Position numbers and translations under genes: made by a program
From: Enterobacter sp. 638
GTDB taxonomy: Bacteria > Pseudomonadota > Gammaproteobacteria > Enterobacterales > Enterobacteriaceae
Assembly (NCBI RefSeq): GCF_000016325.1
Contig: NC_009436.1
Coordinates: forward strand, 930,001-994,000
Direction of reading: 5' to 3'
Length of the DNA stretch: 64,000 nt
The notes under the pieces: model-generated
Told to the model about the DNA's origin: nothing
Databases searched by the model: none
What the model saw: the letters and a program-made list of their open reading frames with translations, nothing else
Shown here: positions 39,600-52,381 of the stretch, piece after piece
Layout: each line of letters begins with the position of its first letter
How positions within the stretch are numbered: the first letter of the stretch is position 1

Positions 39600-40970
39600 A
39601 TGGAAAGCACTAACAAACTAAAACGTGGATTGAGCACCCGCCATATTCGTTTTATGGCGCTGGGTTCTGCGATCGGAACGGGTCTTTTTTATGGCTCGGC
39701 AGATGCCATCAAAATGGCCGGCCCGAGCGTCCTGCTGGCCTATATTATCGGCGGCGTGGCGGCGTATATCATTATGCGCGCGCTGGGCGAGATGTCGGTT
39801 CACAACCCCTCTGCCAGCTCTTTTTCCCGCTACGCGCAGGAAAACTTAGGCCCGTTGGCAGGCTATATCACCGGTTGGACCTACTGTTTCGAAATCCTGA
39901 TTGTGGCGATTGCCGACGTGACGGCCTTTGGCATTTATATGGGCGTCTGGTTCCCGCTGGTACCGCACTGGATTTGGGTGTTGAGCGTGGTGCTGATCAT
40001 CTGCGGCGTCAACCTGATGAGCGTTAAGGTATTTGGTGAGCTGGAGTTTTGGTTCTCCTTCTTCAAAGTCGCGACGATTATCATCATGATTGCTGCCGGT
40101 TTTGGCATCATTATCTGGGGCATTGGTAACGGTGGACAGCCGACCGGGATCCATAATCTGTGGACCAACGGCGGCTTCTTTAGCAACGGCTGGCTCGGGA
40201 TGGTGATGTCTCTGCAAATGGTGATGTTTGCCTATGGCGGTATCGAGATTATCGGGATCACCGCCGGTGAAGCGAAAGACCCGGAGAAATCTATTCCGCG
40301 CGCGATTAACTCCGTGCCGATGCGCATTCTGGTGTTCTACGTGGGAACGCTGTTTGTGATTATGTCCATTTATCCATGGAATCAGGTGGGCACTAACGGC
40401 AGTCCGTTTGTCCTCACTTTCCAGCATTTGGGCATTGCGTTCGCGGCCAGCATTCTTAACTTTGTGGTGCTGACGGCGTCATTTTCAGCCATCAACAGCG
40501 ATGTATTTGGCGTGGGACGCATGCTTCACGGCATGGTAGAGCAGGGGAACGCACCGAAAGTGTTCGCCAAAACGTCGCGTCGCGGTACGCCGTGGGTCAC
40601 CGTGCTGGTGATGACCGTTGCGCTGCTGCTCTCGGTTTATCTGAACTACATCATGCCGGAAAACGTCTTCCTGGTGATTGCTTCACTGGCGACCTTTGCG
40701 ACGGTATGGGTGTGGATTATGATTTTGCTGTCGCAGATTGCGTTCCGCCGCCGTCTGCCGTCTGAAGAGGTGAAAGCGCTGAAATTCAAAGTGCCGGGCG
40801 GCGTGCCGACGACGGTGGTTGGCCTGATCTTCCTGGTCTTTATTATCGGCCTGATTGGTTACCATCCGGATACGCGTATTTCGCTGTATGTCGGCTTTGC
40901 CTGGATCGCGCTGCTGCTGATCGGTTGGGTGTTTAAACGCCGCCGCGAGCGTCAGTTAGCACAAGCATAA
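39600..40970 (+). CDS. proY: ProY, APC-family amino acid permease
   Basis: A 456-residue permease with 12 predicted helices, nearly identical in pattern to E. coli ProY ([42 protein letters not shown]). It belongs to the amino acid transporter branch of the APC superfamily; ProY is described as a cryptic proline permease and the real substrate is uncertain. No good ribosome binding site precedes the ATG, and only 23 bp separate it from the brnQ terminator, consistent with low expression. Confidence 0.93.
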   Translation: MESTNKLKRGLSTRHIRFMALGSAIGTGLFYGSADAIKMAGPSVLLAYIIGGVAAYIIMRALGEMSVHNPSASSFSRYAQENLGPLAGYITGWTYCFEILIVAIADVTAFGIYMGVWFPLVPHWIWVLSVVLIICGVNLMSVKVFGELEFWFSFFKVATIIIMIAAGFGIIIWGIGNGGQPTGIHNLWTNGGFFSNGWLGMVMSLQMVMFAYGGIEIIGITAGEAKDPEKSIPRAINSVPMRILVFYVGTLFVIMSIYPWNQVGTNGSPFVLTFQHLGIAFAASILNFVVLTASFSAINSDVFGVGRMLHGMVEQGNAPKVFAKTSRRGTPWVTVLVMTVALLLSVYLNYIMPENVFLVIASLATFATVWVWIMILLSQIAFRRRLPSEEVKALKFKVPGGVPTTVVGLIFLVFIIGLIGYHPDTRISLYVGFAWIALLLIGWVFKRRRERQLAQA

Positions 40971-40977
40971 AGACACG

Positions 40978-41003
40978 TGCCCGACCTCTGTCGGGCATTT
41001 TTT
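40978..41003 (+). terminator. proY terminator
   Basis: TGCCCGAC, CTCT, GTCGGGCA forms an 8-bp stem followed by TTTTTT. Confidence 0.88.
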
Positions 41004-41025
41004 CTCCTCCCCCATCCTCCTCCCC
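41003..41025 (-). promoter_or_regulatory. Candidate MalT boxes upstream of malZ
   Basis: On the minus strand the sequence holds GGGGAGGAGG (complement of 41016-41025), an exact match to the MalT consensus GGGGA(T/G)GAGG, and GGGGAGGAGA (complement of 41003-41012), nine of ten. The two are 13 bp apart in the same orientation, about 80-100 bp before the malZ start. E. coli malZ is MalT-dependent, so the sites fit. Confidence 0.7.
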
Positions 41026-41103
41026 CAATAAACCTTTTCATGATGAGTGATCCTCCACTACGCTGTGGCAAGGTGGCCTCAATTTCATTAAAGGGGATTC
41101 GTG

Positions 41104-42921
41104 ATGTTGAACGCCTGGCACCTTCCGGTTGCCCCATTTGTTAAGCAAAACAACGATAAGCTGGTGATAACGCTGTGGCTGACGGGTGAAAATCAGCCCC
41201 AGCGCGTCACGCTGCGCGCAGAAGTCGATAATGAAGAAACATCGCTGCCGATGCACAAACAGCGCAGTCAGCCACAGCCAGGCGTCACGGCGTGGCGGGC
41301 AACAATCGATTTACGCTCTGGTCAGCCACGTCGTCGCTACAGCTTTAAGCTGCTGTGGAATAACCGCCAGCTGTGGTTTACCCCGCAAGGGTTTAGCCAT
41401 TTCCCGCCGACGCGAATGGAACAGTTTGCCGTCGATTATCCGGACAACGGTCCGCAGTGGGTTAACGATCAGGTCTTTTATCAAATCTTTCCCGACCGGT
41501 TTGCGCGTAGCGAAAAGCGGACGTCTGAGCAGGATAAGGTCTACTACCATCACGCTGCAGGGCACGACATTATTCGTAAAGCGTGGGATGAGCCGCTGAC
41601 CGCTCAGGCGGGCGGATCGACGTTTTACGGCGGCGATCTGGATGGGATCAGCGAGAAACTGCCGTATCTGAAAAAGCTGGGCGTAACCGCGCTGTATCTC
41701 AATCCGGTATTCAAAGCGCCCAGCGTGCATAAATACGACACCGAGGATTATCGCCACGTTGATGAACAGTTTGGCGGTGACGAAGCCCTGCTGCGCCTGC
41801 GGCAAAATACGCGGCGTGAGGGAATGCGTTTGATTCTGGACGGTGTGTTCAACCATAGCGGCGATTCCCACGCCTGGTTTGACCGCCACAATCAAACGAT
41901 GGGCGGCGCGTGTCACAACCCGGATTCACCGCAGCGGGACTGGTACAGCTTTAGCGATGATGGTCATGCGCTTGACTGGCTGGGGTATGCCAGCTTGCCG
42001 AAACTGGATTTCCAGTCGCCGTCATTAGTTGGCGAGATTTACGGCGGTGAAGACAGCATTGTTCGCCACTGGTTAAAAGCGCCGTGGAATATGGACGGCT
42101 GGCGACTGGACGTGGTGCATATGCTTGGCGAGGGCGGCGGGGCGCGGAATAACATTCAGCATGTCACCGGCATCACCCAGTCGGCTAAGGCGGCAAATCC
42201 AGACGCGTTTGTGTTTGGTGAGCATTTTGGCGATGCGCGCCAGTGGTTACAGGCGGATGCGGAAGATTCGGCGATGAACTATCGCGGCTTTACGTTCCCG
42301 TTATGGGGATTTCTCGCCAACACCGATATTTCGTACGATCCGCAGCTGATCGACGCGGAAATATGCATCAAGTGGATGGATAACTATCGCGCCAGCCTGT
42401 CGCATCAGCAGCAGTTACGCATGTTTAACCAGCTGGATAGCCACGATACTGCGCGCTTTAAATCGTTACTCGGTAAAGACGTGGCGCGCTTGCCGTTGGC
42501 GGTGACCTGGCTGTTTACCTGGCCGGGCGTTCCGTGCATTTACTACGGTGATGAGATCGGGCTGGACGGTAATAACGATCCGTTCTGTCGCAAGACCTTC
42601 CCGTGGGATCCCGACAAGCAGGATAAAAACCTGTTTGCGCTTTATCAACGGCTGGCGAAACTGCGTAAGCACAGTCAGGCGCTGCGCTACGGCGGCTGTC
42701 AGGTGGTGTATGCCCACGCTAACGTGGTGGTGTTTGCGCGCGTGTATAACCAGCAGCGCGTGCTGGTGGCGATTAACCGCGGCGAGGCGTGTGAAGTGGT
42801 GCTGGACGATTCGCCGTTGCTCAACGTTGAACGCTGGCTGCTAAAAGAGGGGAAAGCGGATCTGCAAGAAGGTGTGCTTTCTTTACCTGCGATTTCTGCG
42901 TCGGTGTGGTTCGGTAATTAG
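41104..42921 (+). CDS. malZ: Maltodextrin glucosidase
   Basis: A 605-residue cytoplasmic GH13 enzyme that removes glucose from the reducing end of maltodextrins. An N-terminal beta domain (about 1-120) precedes the catalytic barrel. The GH13 regions are visible: LDGVFNHSG, the nucleophile Asp in GWRLDVVHM, the acid/base Glu in FVFGEHFGD and the third acid in [11 protein letters not shown]. The ATG at 41104 gives the E. coli length; a GTG directly before it (41101) is the alternative. AAGGGGAT is the ribosome binding site. Confidence 0.96.
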   Translation: MLNAWHLPVAPFVKQNNDKLVITLWLTGENQPQRVTLRAEVDNEETSLPMHKQRSQPQPGVTAWRATIDLRSGQPRRRYSFKLLWNNRQLWFTPQGFSHFPPTRMEQFAVDYPDNGPQWVNDQVFYQIFPDRFARSEKRTSEQDKVYYHHAAGHDIIRKAWDEPLTAQAGGSTFYGGDLDGISEKLPYLKKLGVTALYLNPVFKAPSVHKYDTEDYRHVDEQFGGDEALLRLRQNTRREGMRLILDGVFNHSGDSHAWFDRHNQTMGGACHNPDSPQRDWYSFSDDGHALDWLGYASLPKLDFQSPSLVGEIYGGEDSIVRHWLKAPWNMDGWRLDVVHMLGEGGGARNNIQHVTGITQSAKAANPDAFVFGEHFGDARQWLQADAEDSAMNYRGFTFPLWGFLANTDISYDPQLIDAEICIKWMDNYRASLSHQQQLRMFNQLDSHDTARFKSLLGKDVARLPLAVTWLFTWPGVPCIYYGDEIGLDGNNDPFCRKTFPWDPDKQDKNLFALYQRLAKLRKHSQALRYGGCQVVYAHANVVVFARVYNQQRVLVAINRGEACEVVLDDSPLLNVERWLLKEGKADLQEGVLSLPAISASVWFGN

Positions 42922-42950
42922 CGATTCTACGGCTTTGCATAACAGACACA

Positions 42951-42976
42951 AAAAAGCCCGCATCAGCGGGCTTTTT
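42951..42976. terminator. Bidirectional terminator between malZ and the peroxiredoxin gene
   Basis: AAAAAGCCCGC, ATCA, GCGGGCTTTTT is a perfect palindrome with an A-run and a T-run, suited to both convergent genes. Confidence 0.95.
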
Positions 42977-42995
42977 GCGTAAACAGTCTAAATAA

Positions 42996-43598
42996 TTACA
43001 GGCTGGATACGTTCTCAGACAGGTATTTTGCCACGCCGTCTGGAGACGCGTTCATACCTTCTTTGCCTTTTTCCCACTGAGCCGGGCACACTTCGCCGTG
43101 CTCTTCGTGGAACTGCAGCGCGTCAACCATGCGCAGCATTTCGTCAACGTTACGACCCAGTGGCAGATCGTTCACGACCTGGTGACGAACGATGCCGTTT
43201 GCGTCGATCAGGAAAGAACCGCGCAGTGCAACGCCAGCGTCCGGATGTTCGATACCGTAAGCCTGCTGGATTTCGCGTTTGATGTCCGCAACCATTGCGT
43301 ATTTCACTGCACCGATGCCGCCTTTGTCGACAGGGGTGTTACGCCATGCGTTGTGTACAAACTCAGAGTCGAAGGAAACACCCACAACTTCAACGCCACG
43401 TTTCTGGAATTCTTCGTAACGTTTGTCGAATGCGATCAGTTCAGACGGGCAAACGAAGGTGAAATCCATCGGCCAGAAGAACAGGACGGTCGCTTTACCG
43501 TTGGTGTGCTGTTTGAAATTGAAGTTTTCAACGATTTCACCGTTGCCCAGAACTGCTGCAGCTGTAAAATCCGGAGCCGGACGAGTTACCAGAACCAT
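42996..43598 (-). CDS. tsaA: Typical 2-Cys peroxiredoxin (TsaA/AhpC family)
   Basis: A 200-residue thiol peroxidase. The peroxidatic Cys is C50 in the block FWPMDFTFVCPSEL, and the resolving Cys is C171 in HGEVCPAQW. The FTFVCP block and C-terminal YLSENVSSL place it in the Prx1/AhpC class. It detoxifies hydrogen peroxide and organic peroxides in the cytoplasm. E. coli K-12 lacks a gene at this point, while Salmonella has its tsaA between malZ and acpH, so the position supports the symbol. The reductant is unknown. Confidence 0.9.
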   Translation of the reverse strand: MVLVTRPAPDFTAAAVLGNGEIVENFNFKQHTNGKATVLFFWPMDFTFVCPSELIAFDKRYEEFQKRGVEVVGVSFDSEFVHNAWRNTPVDKGGIGAVKYAMVADIKREIQQAYGIEHPDAGVALRGSFLIDANGIVRHQVVNDLPLGRNVDEMLRMVDALQFHEEHGEVCPAQWEKGKEGMNASPDGVAKYLSENVSSL

Positions 43599-43726
43599 GT
43601 GATTCTCCTGTAGTGACTAAGGTTATTTTGGAACGCAACGCGGGCCATTATAGAGAGGGATTGCGATTAAGACAAAGAGGCGTGAGCAATCGTTCAACGA
43701 GCTTTTACCTATCAATCGCGTCTCTA

Positions 43727-44308
43727 TTACAGTTGTTTGTTTTTCGCTTGCACCATCATGCGCGGATAGAACTGCCAGAAGCGGCTCTCCAGTGCGTCAT
43801 AATGGGTGTCTAAGTCCTGCCAGGAGTCACGAAGTGCATCCAGACGCGGGCGGCGGCTCGCCATTCCATTCAGCACCCGCTGGATGAAATCCATCTCGCG
43901 ATAGCGCTCCAGCCAGCGTTCCGACCACAGGTATTCGTTCAGATTGACGAAGCGCGGCGGTGAGTCCGGTAAAATCATCGCGACCTGGGAGTGGGCGTAA
44001 CGCACAAATTCCGGTAACGGCATCTCAGGCGAAAGCTGCGCCCAGTGACGCGACAGAAAATGATCCCACATCACGTCCAGCGTGATCGGCGCGACGCGAC
44101 GCGTCTCGGGGCGGAACCACTCTTTGGCTTCTTTCACTTCGGGCAGATTATCGGTCAGCACATCAATGCGGCGATGCATGAAAATACCGTCCACCACGTC
44201 GGTGGGATACGCTTGCGTGGGGTTGCCGCGCACAAAATCAGCCAGCAAATTGCCGGAAAGTGAGCTGTCCGCGAGATGGGCGAGGTGCAGGTGAGCGAGA
44301 AAATTCAT
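43727..44308 (-). CDS. acpH: Acyl carrier protein phosphodiesterase
   Basis: A 193-residue HD-like phosphodiesterase that removes the 4'-phosphopantetheine group from ACP. The metal ligands appear in [33 protein letters not shown] and [12 protein letters not shown]. Length and sequence match E. coli AcpH (YajB). It is divergent from queA. Confidence 0.95.
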   Translation of the reverse strand: MNFLAHLHLAHLADSSLSGNLLADFVRGNPTQAYPTDVVDGIFMHRRIDVLTDNLPEVKEAKEWFRPETRRVAPITLDVMWDHFLSRHWAQLSPEMPLPEFVRYAHSQVAMILPDSPPRFVNLNEYLWSERWLERYREMDFIQRVLNGMASRRPRLDALRDSWQDLDTHYDALESRFWQFYPRMMVQAKNKQL

Positions 44309-44399
44309 GCGTTTTAGTGTCCGATTACGGCTAGGTGTTGCAGCAAAGAGGCGCGAGCACTAGACTAAGCCGCCTGTTTTTAAGTCACGAGTATAAGTC

Positions 44400-45470
44400 A
44401 TGCGCGTCGCCGATTTCTCCTTTGAATTACCTGAATCCCTGATTGCCCACTATCCGCAGCCTGAGCGCAGTGGTTGCCGCTTGCTGTCGCTGGACGGGCC
44501 AACGGGCGCGCTGACGCACGGTACTTTCACCGATTTACTCGACAAGCTCAACCCCGGTGATTTGCTGGTCTTTAACAATACCCGCGTGATCCCGGCGCGT
44601 CTGTTTGGCCGCAAAGCCAGCGGTGGCAAGATTGAAGTGCTGGTCGAGCGTATGCTCGATGACAAACGTATTCTGGCACATATTCGCGCATCCAAAGCGC
44701 CAAAGCCGGGCGCGGAACTGCTGCTGGGCGACGACGAAAGCATTAACGCCACCATGGTCGCCCGTCACGATGCGCTGTTCGAAGTGGAGTTTAATGACGC
44801 GCGTCCCGTGCTGGATATTCTGAATGCTATCGGCCATATGCCGCTGCCGCCTTATATCGACCGTCCGGATGAAGACGCAGACCGCGAACTTTATCAGACC
44901 GTTTACAGCCAGAAGCCAGGCGCAGTAGCCGCGCCAACGGCGGGGCTGCATTTTGATGAGCCGCTTCTGGAAAGACTGCGCGAAAAAGGCATCGAAATGG
45001 CGTTTGTGACGCTGCATGTCGGTGCGGGGACGTTCCAGCCGGTGCGTGTGGACACTATTGAAGATCACATTATGCACTCCGAATATGCCGAAGTGCCGCA
45101 GGATGTGGTTGATGCGGTGCTGGCCGCCAAAGCCCGAGGTAACCGCGTGATCGCAGTGGGGACGACGTCGGTTCGTTCGCTCGAAAGTGCGGCCCAGGCG
45201 GCCAAAAAAGATCTGATCGAGCCGTTCTTTGGCGACACGAAAATCTTTATTTACCCGGGCTATCAATACACCGTGATTGATGCACTGGTGACCAATTTCC
45301 ATCTGCCTGAATCGACATTGATTATGCTGGTTTCCGCGTTTGCGGGTTATCAGAATACAATGAATGCGTACAAGGCTGCGGTAGAACAAAATTATCGCTT
45401 TTTTAGCTACGGGGACGCGATGTTTATCACGTACAATCCGCAGGCTTTGAATGAGCGTGTCGGGGAATAA
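44400..45470 (+). CDS. queA: tRNA preQ1(34) S-adenosylmethionine ribosyltransferase-isomerase
   Basis: A 356-residue enzyme that transfers and rearranges the ribosyl part of AdoMet onto preQ1 in tRNA to make epoxyqueuosine. Conserved stretches include [29 protein letters not shown] and [11 protein letters not shown], the latter typical of the AdoMet site. tgt follows 73 bp downstream; both act on queuosine at wobble position 34 of GUN tRNAs, Tgt acting first. Confidence 0.97.
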   Translation: MRVADFSFELPESLIAHYPQPERSGCRLLSLDGPTGALTHGTFTDLLDKLNPGDLLVFNNTRVIPARLFGRKASGGKIEVLVERMLDDKRILAHIRASKAPKPGAELLLGDDESINATMVARHDALFEVEFNDARPVLDILNAIGHMPLPPYIDRPDEDADRELYQTVYSQKPGAVAAPTAGLHFDEPLLERLREKGIEMAFVTLHVGAGTFQPVRVDTIEDHIMHSEYAEVPQDVVDAVLAAKARGNRVIAVGTTSVRSLESAAQAAKKDLIEPFFGDTKIFIYPGYQYTVIDALVTNFHLPESTLIMLVSAFAGYQNTMNAYKAAVEQNYRFFSYGDAMFITYNPQALNERVGE

Positions 45471-45501
45471 GTCCGCGGCACATAAACTTCTCGGCATATG
45501 A

Positions 45502-46671
<1,170 letters not shown>

Positions 46672-46693
46672 TTTTATAAATGAGGGAATTTGA

Positions 46694-47026
46694 ATGAGCT
46701 TTTTTATTTCTGATGCGGTAGCAGCAACAGGCGCTCCGTCGCAGGGCAGCCCGATGTCTCTGATTCTGATGCTGGCGGTGTTTGGTCTGATTTTCTATTT
46801 CATGATCTTGCGTCCACAGCAGAAACGTACCAAAGAACACAAAAACCTGATGAGCTCCATCGCGAAAGGTGATGAAGTTCTGACCAACGGCGGTCTGGTC
46901 GGTCGCGTAACGAAAGTGGCTGAAACTGGCTATATCTCTATTGCGCTGAACGACACCACTGAAGTGGTTATCAAACGTGACTTTGTCGCTGCCGTACTGC
47001 CGAAAGGCACTATGAAAGCGCTGTAA
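46694..47026 (+). CDS. yajC: Sec translocon accessory subunit YajC
   Basis: A 110-residue inner-membrane protein with a single helix near the N-terminus (SLILMLAVFGLIFYFMILRPQQKRTK) and a small cytoplasmic domain (SSIAKGDEVLTNGGLVGRV). It associates with SecD and SecF. Same length as in E. coli. It lies 22 bp after tgt and 26 bp before secD. Confidence 0.97.
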   Translation: MSFFISDAVAATGAPSQGSPMSLILMLAVFGLIFYFMILRPQQKRTKEHKNLMSSIAKGDEVLTNGGLVGRVTKVAETGYISIALNDTTEVVIKRDFVAAVLPKGTMKAL

Positions 47027-47052
47027 TCTAACTTCTCCCAAAGGGAACTGCC

Positions 47053-48900
47053 GTGTTAAACCGTTATCCTTTGTGGAAGTACATCATGCTGGTCGTCGTG
47101 ATTATCGTCGGCCTGCTGTACGCGCTTCCCAACCTGTATGGTGAGGATCCGGCTGTTCAAATCACTGGCGCGCGCGGTGTCGCCGCCAGTGAGCAAACGC
47201 TGATCCAGGTCCAGAACACTTTACAACAAGAAAAAATTACCGCTAAGTCTGTGGCACTGGAAGAGGGCGCTATTCTTGCTCGCTTCGACACCACCGACAC
47301 GCAGCTCCGCGCCCGTGAAGCGCTGGTGAGCGTGCTGGGTGATAAATATGTCGTGGCGTTGAACCTTGCTCCTGCAACCCCGCGTTGGTTAGCCTCTATC
47401 AATGCAGAGCCGATGAAACTCGGTCTTGATCTGCGTGGTGGCGTTCACTTCCTGATGGAAGTGGATATGGATACTGCGCTTGGCAAACTGCAGGAACAGA
47501 ATATGGACGGCCTGCGCAGCGATCTGCGCGAAAAAGGCATTCCTTACACCACCGTGCGTAAGGAAGATAACTACGGAATGAGCATCACTTTCCGTGATGC
47601 TGCCGCTCGCGATCAGGCAGTGGATTATCTCTCTACGCGTCACCGCGATCTGGTGATTTCACGTCAGGGTAGCAACCAGCTGCGTGCCGTGATGACCGAT
47701 GCCCGTCTGAGCGAAGCGCGTGAATATGCGGTACAGCAGAACATCAATATCCTGCGTAACCGTGTAAACCAGCTTGGTGTTGCTGAGCCGCTGGTACAGC
47801 GCCAGGGTTCAGACCGTATCGTGGTAGAACTGCCGGGTATCCAGGACACTGCGCGCGCCAAAGAAATTTTGGGTGCGACAGCGACACTGGAATTCCGTCT
47901 GGTGAACACTAATGTGGACCAATCTGCCGCGGCGTCTGGTCGTGTGCCTGGTGATTCCGAAGTGAAAGAAACGCGTGAAGGTCAGCCTGTTGTGCTGTAC
48001 AAGCGTGTTATTCTCACCGGTGACCACATTACTGACTCCACGTCTAATCAGGACGAATACAACCAGCCGCAGGTTAACATCTCGCTTGATAGCGCCGGTG
48101 GTAACATCATGTCGAACTTCACCAAGGATAACATCGGTAAACCGATGGCGACCTTGTTCGTGGAGTACAAAGACAGCGGTAAGAAAGATGCTAATGGTCG
48201 TGCAATCCTGGTGAAAGAGGAAGAGGTGATCAACGTCGCCAATATCCAGTCTCGCCTGGGTAACAGCTTCCGTATTACCGGCATCAGTAACCCAAACGAA
48301 GCGCGTCAGCTCTCTCTGCTGCTGCGTGCCGGTGCGCTGATTGCGCCTATTCAGATCGTTGAAGAACGTACCATTGGTCCAACGCTGGGGATGCAGAACA
48401 TCACTCAGGGCCTGGAAGCGTGTCTGGCAGGTCTGGCGGTTTCGATTCTCTTCATGCTGTTCTTCTATAAGAAGTTTGGCCTGATTGCGACCACCGCGCT
48501 GATCGCAAACCTGGTATTGATCATCGGCATTATGTCCCTGCTGCCAGGGGCGACGCTGACCATGCCGGGTATTGCAGGTATCGTTCTCACCCTTGCGGTG
48601 GCGGTCGACGCCAACGTATTGATAAACGAACGTATTAAAGAAGAATTGAGCAACGGTCGCTCCGTACAACAAGCGATCGACGAAGGCTATAAAGGCGCTT
48701 TCAGCTCCATCTTCGATGCAAACGTAACAACACTGATTAAGGTTCTTATCCTGTATGCAGTGGGGACTGGCGCAATCAAAGGCTTTGCTATTACAACCGG
48801 TATCGGTGTGGCAACGTCAATGTTTACCGCTATTGTCGGCACCCGTGCCATCGTGAACCTGCTGTATGGCGGCAAGCGCGTCAAAAAGCTGTCTATCTGA
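47053..48900 (+). CDS. secD: Protein translocase subunit SecD
   Basis: A 615-residue member of the RND superfamily. An N-terminal helix (about 8-25) is followed by a large periplasmic region (P1 and head domains, to about 440) and five more helices. The D1-D6 motifs include [33 protein letters not shown] segment and the D5-like [26 protein letters not shown], with the proton-relay Asp. With SecF it pulls preproteins out of SecYEG at the expense of the proton gradient. Confidence 0.97.
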   Translation: MLNRYPLWKYIMLVVVIIVGLLYALPNLYGEDPAVQITGARGVAASEQTLIQVQNTLQQEKITAKSVALEEGAILARFDTTDTQLRAREALVSVLGDKYVVALNLAPATPRWLASINAEPMKLGLDLRGGVHFLMEVDMDTALGKLQEQNMDGLRSDLREKGIPYTTVRKEDNYGMSITFRDAAARDQAVDYLSTRHRDLVISRQGSNQLRAVMTDARLSEAREYAVQQNINILRNRVNQLGVAEPLVQRQGSDRIVVELPGIQDTARAKEILGATATLEFRLVNTNVDQSAAASGRVPGDSEVKETREGQPVVLYKRVILTGDHITDSTSNQDEYNQPQVNISLDSAGGNIMSNFTKDNIGKPMATLFVEYKDSGKKDANGRAILVKEEEVINVANIQSRLGNSFRITGISNPNEARQLSLLLRAGALIAPIQIVEERTIGPTLGMQNITQGLEACLAGLAVSILFMLFFYKKFGLIATTALIANLVLIIGIMSLLPGATLTMPGIAGIVLTLAVAVDANVLINERIKEELSNGRSVQQAIDEGYKGAFSSIFDANVTTLIKVLILYAVGTGAIKGFAITTGIGVATSMFTAIVGTRAIVNLLYGGKRVKKLSI

Positions 48901-48910
48901 GGAGTGCGTT

Positions 48911-49882
48911 GTGGCACAGGAATATACTGTTGAACAATTGAACCACGGCCGTAAAGTCTGGGACTTTATGCGCTGGGACTACTGGGCTTTCGGCATTTCA
49001 GGTTTTCTGCTGATTGTCTCGATTGCCATCATTGGCGTCCGCGGTTTTAACTGGGGTCTTGATTTCACCGGTGGTACGGTGATTGAAATCACGCTGGAAA
49101 AACCGGCTGATATGGACCAAATGCGCGAAGCGCTGCAGAAGGCGGGCTTTGAAGAGCCGCAGCTGCAGAACTTCGGTAGCAGCCGCGACATCATGGTGCG
49201 TATGCCTCCGGTTCACGATGCCAACGGCAGTCAGGAACTGGGAAGCAAGGTCGTTAACGTGATTAACGAAGCGACCAGCCAGGATGCGACCGTTAAGCGT
49301 ATCGAATTCGTCGGCCCGAGCGTCGGTGCGGATCTGGCGCAAAACGGTGCCATGGCACTGTTGGTGGCGCTGATTTCCATTCTGGTGTACGTCGGTTTTC
49401 GCTTCGAGTGGCGTCTTGCTGCGGGTGTGGTTATCTCACTGGCGCACGACGTGGTCATTACGATGGGCGTGCTGTCGCTGTTCCATATTGAGGTCGACCT
49501 GACGATTGTGGCATCTCTGATGTCGGTTATCGGTTACTCACTGAACGACAGTATCGTGGTATCGGACCGTATTCGTGAGAACTTCCGTAAGATCCGTCGC
49601 GGTACGCCGTATGAAATCTTTAACGTTTCACTGACTCAAACGCTGCACCGTACGTTGATCACATCCGGCACGACCTTGATGGTTATCCTGATGCTGTTCC
49701 TCTTCGGTGGCCCGATTCTGGAAGGCTTCTCGCTGACCATGCTGATCGGTGTCTCCATCGGTACGGCGTCCTCAATCTACGTCGCGTCCGCGCTGGCGTT
49801 GAAACTGGGTATGAAGCGTGAGCACCTGATCCAGCAGAAAGTTGAAAAGGAAGGGGCGGATCAGCCGTCTATCCTGCCGTAA
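48911..49882 (+). CDS. secF: Protein translocase subunit SecF
   Basis: A 323-residue partner of SecD with six membrane helices. GTG start at 48911 ([16 protein letters not shown]) behind GAGGAGTGCG, as the E. coli homologue begins MAQEYTV; an upstream in-frame start inside secD is rejected. It has the motif [15 protein letters not shown] and the [20 protein letters not shown] segment containing the conserved Asp. Ten bases separate it from secD. Confidence 0.97.
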   Translation: MAQEYTVEQLNHGRKVWDFMRWDYWAFGISGFLLIVSIAIIGVRGFNWGLDFTGGTVIEITLEKPADMDQMREALQKAGFEEPQLQNFGSSRDIMVRMPPVHDANGSQELGSKVVNVINEATSQDATVKRIEFVGPSVGADLAQNGAMALLVALISILVYVGFRFEWRLAAGVVISLAHDVVITMGVLSLFHIEVDLTIVASLMSVIGYSLNDSIVVSDRIRENFRKIRRGTPYEIFNVSLTQTLHRTLITSGTTLMVILMLFLFGGPILEGFSLTMLIGVSIGTASSIYVASALALKLGMKREHLIQQKVEKEGADQPSILP

Positions 49883-49904
49883 TGGCAACAGCATTCTGAC
49901 ACTG

Positions 49905-49937
49905 AAATCCCGGTCATAAGGCCGGGATTTTTTTATG
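49905..49937 (+). terminator. secF terminator
   Basis: AAATCCCGG and CCGGGATTT pair around an eight-base loop, followed by TTTT. It ends the tgt-yajC-secDF transcript. Confidence 0.88.
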
Positions 49938-50004
49938 GAGGGTATCCCGGTGGTTAGCGGAACTCTTGCATTCAATCCGGACAGTGGCGCTGAAATCGAC
50001 AAAT

Positions 50005-50030
50005 AAAAAGCCAGCATAGCTGGCTTTTTT
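50005..50030. terminator. Bidirectional terminator after tsx
   Basis: AAAAAGCCAGC, ATA, GCTGGCTTTTT is a near-perfect palindrome with A- and T-runs, 50 bp beyond the tsx stop. In E. coli yajD lies between secF and tsx; here there is no such gene. Confidence 0.9.
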
Positions 50031-50082
50031 ATCTTCGAGGCGCAAGGCCGATTAAGCGAAGCGCACTCAAGCGTTACCGGGA

Positions 50083-50961
50083 TTAGAAGTTGTAACCTAC
50101 GACCAGGTATCCACCCCAACCGGTAGAACGGACGTTTTCTTTCATCCATTTCAGGTCGGCATCGTCGTTCCACTGACCGCCGTTGTGCCAGTAACGTGCA
50201 ACCACTGAGTAATGCCAGTGATCGTAGTTCAGGGCCAGAATGTGGCTGGACGCGATAGAGTCGTTGGTACGCTCCTTAATACCGTTCTCAGCGTAATCGC
50301 TCTTATCGCCCAGTTCTGAACCCCAGTCGAAGTTGGTGAAGCCAATATAGCTCAGGTTGCCACCCCACAGCTGGGTGATCGGCACAAAGTATTTCACTTT
50401 GAAACGGTAGCCATCCCATTCATTCGCGTTTGCTGAATCGTAGTTCTGCCACTGGTATTTCGCATACACGTTCATGGACAGGCTCATCGGCAGACCGGTG
50501 TCGATGTCAGTACCCAGACCCATATACCAGGTACTCTGGCGACCGGAAGCGTTGCGACCCATATCGTAAATATAGTTGTTCGCGATATACCACTCTTTAA
50601 ATGGACCGAAGCTCAGATCTGCGCCTGTCAGCTTGTCGATAGAGAAGCGCGGCTCGATTTCCATAAACAGTGGAGAACCATGGTTCCAGATACCTTTCGC
50701 TTCGGTGTTACCACCGAAGAATACTGGCGCGTCCATGTAACCATAGAAATCAAACCAGTCTTTCTTAGCGAAAGCTTCATATTCCAGATAGGTATCGTTA
50801 CGGATTTGCGGCCCAAAGCGGGTGTGGTAGCTACCAACGACGTTGACGCTCTGGTGCCACCAGTCGGAAACATACTCAGGTTTTGCGTTCTCTGCTGCGT
50901 TAACAGCGAAAGAAGAGGAAAGTGCCAGCGCTGCACCGGCTGCTAATAATGTTTTTTTCAT
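50083..50961 (-). CDS. tsx: Nucleoside-specific outer-membrane channel Tsx
   Basis: A 292-residue 12-stranded beta-barrel. A signal peptide ([22 protein letters not shown], cut before AENAK) is followed by [22 protein letters not shown] and a C-terminus ending in the outer-membrane motif [10 protein letters not shown]. It allows nucleosides and deoxynucleosides to cross the outer membrane and is the receptor for phage T6 and colicin K in E. coli. The start is the E. coli one; MIMKKT two codons upstream is possible. Confidence 0.96.
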   Translation of the reverse strand: MKKTLLAAGAALALSSSFAVNAAENAKPEYVSDWWHQSVNVVGSYHTRFGPQIRNDTYLEYEAFAKKDWFDFYGYMDAPVFFGGNTEAKGIWNHGSPLFMEIEPRFSIDKLTGADLSFGPFKEWYIANNYIYDMGRNASGRQSTWYMGLGTDIDTGLPMSLSMNVYAKYQWQNYDSANANEWDGYRFKVKYFVPITQLWGGNLSYIGFTNFDWGSELGDKSDYAENGIKERTNDSIASSHILALNYDHWHYSVVARYWHNGGQWNDDADLKWMKENVRSTGWGGYLVVGYNF

Positions 50962-51046
50962 AATCATGCCACTGATTGAAATTCCCTTCCGGGAGTGAAA
51001 AATGCGCGATTTGCGTTTCAAAATATTTCGTGTTTCTGCGGAGCCT

Positions 51047-51091
51047 ATTATAGGAATCCTTGCTCACAAAAATATGTGTTGTTTCACATAT
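51047..51091 (-). promoter_or_regulatory. tsx promoter: -10 and upstream inverted repeat
   Basis: On the minus strand TATAAT (complement of 51047-51052) is a perfect -10, about 86 bp before the start. Upstream lies ATATGTG-N6-CACATAT (51072-51091), a perfect inverted repeat next to TTTTTGTGAGC. E. coli tsx is controlled by CRP, CytR and DeoR; the TGTG...CACA spacing here is two bases shorter than a CRP consensus, so assignment is uncertain. Confidence 0.5.
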
Positions 51092-51232
51092 CTCTCATTC
51101 ACGTAATCGATTGCGTTCACGTTTGCGTACTTTAAACGGCGGGGGTTGTAATGGCAAACCGATAAGTTGCCAATCTTTGCGGAAGGGAAGGAAGGGGAGC
51201 GAAACGCGTGACACGCGTTTCGCTAAAAAGGA

Positions 51233-51772
51233 TTACTGAACGACAGGCTGGATATCGTGGATGCGGATGAAACCTAATTGATCGGGCGTAATGCCACTCA
51301 ATTGCAGCGGGATATCCACATCGCTTGGCGCCAGCACGCTTGCGGGGGCATTAATAAGCTGGTTTTTCACGTTCACTTCCTGGAAGCTTTCGGTGGTTCC
51401 CTGAATTTGCCCCCATTCTACGGTGCCGCTAAACGCAGGCAGCGGATCGTTAGATTCGCCCTGAATACGCAAGGTGGCGCTTGTCCCTTCAGCATTGGGC
51501 GCAATATTGACCAGAGACATTTTCAGCGTACCGACCTGGCTTTGCAGGCGCGCTGGCGTGTTAGCGCCGGGTAACAAATAGACACCGCTGCTGGATTTGG
51601 CATTCAGCGCATTTTGCTGGGTGATCTTTACCGTTTCCTGGTTCAGTTTCGTCATTGCGCTGTTAAGCGTACTGACGCTTTGCTTCATTTGACGGACTTC
51701 GCTTTGCTGTGCGCAGGCGCTTAGCGTGAAGAGACTTCCCAGCGCGAGTATTCTTAGGTAACGTCTTGTCAT
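51233..51772 (-). CDS. yajI: YajI family lipoprotein (DUF3251)
   Basis: A 179-residue lipoprotein precursor. The signal ends in lipobox LSAC (cysteine near residue 20). A short coiled segment (EVRQMKQSVSTLNSAMTKLNQET) precedes a beta-rich DUF3251 domain. The start MTRRYLRI is chosen, with a possible alternative Met five codons upstream (51787). Function unknown. It is divergent from nrdR. Confidence 0.9.
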   Translation of the reverse strand: MTRRYLRILALGSLFTLSACAQQSEVRQMKQSVSTLNSAMTKLNQETVKITQQNALNAKSSSGVYLLPGANTPARLQSQVGTLKMSLVNIAPNAEGTSATLRIQGESNDPLPAFSGTVEWGQIQGTTESFQEVNVKNQLINAPASVLAPSDVDIPLQLSGITPDQLGFIRIHDIQPVVQ

Positions 51773-51915
51773 TGCGTTTATTTCCATAAAAATAACGGAT
51801 TATCGTAATAGTAGTCAGTAAGATGCCGTCTGGTATAGATCCTTTATCTCAAAAAGCGCTCTTCCTTTGTTGTCAGCCCAGTTCGGGTTAAAATAGAGTT
51901 CAGTTAACCAGATAG

Positions 51916-52377
<462 letters not shown>

Positions 52378-52381
52378 GCGC

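Noticed and set aside
49883-50082. A missing or broken yajD between secF and tsx
   Set aside because: No trace of an HNH-type protein is visible. yajD is variable among enteric species, so its absence is unremarkable.
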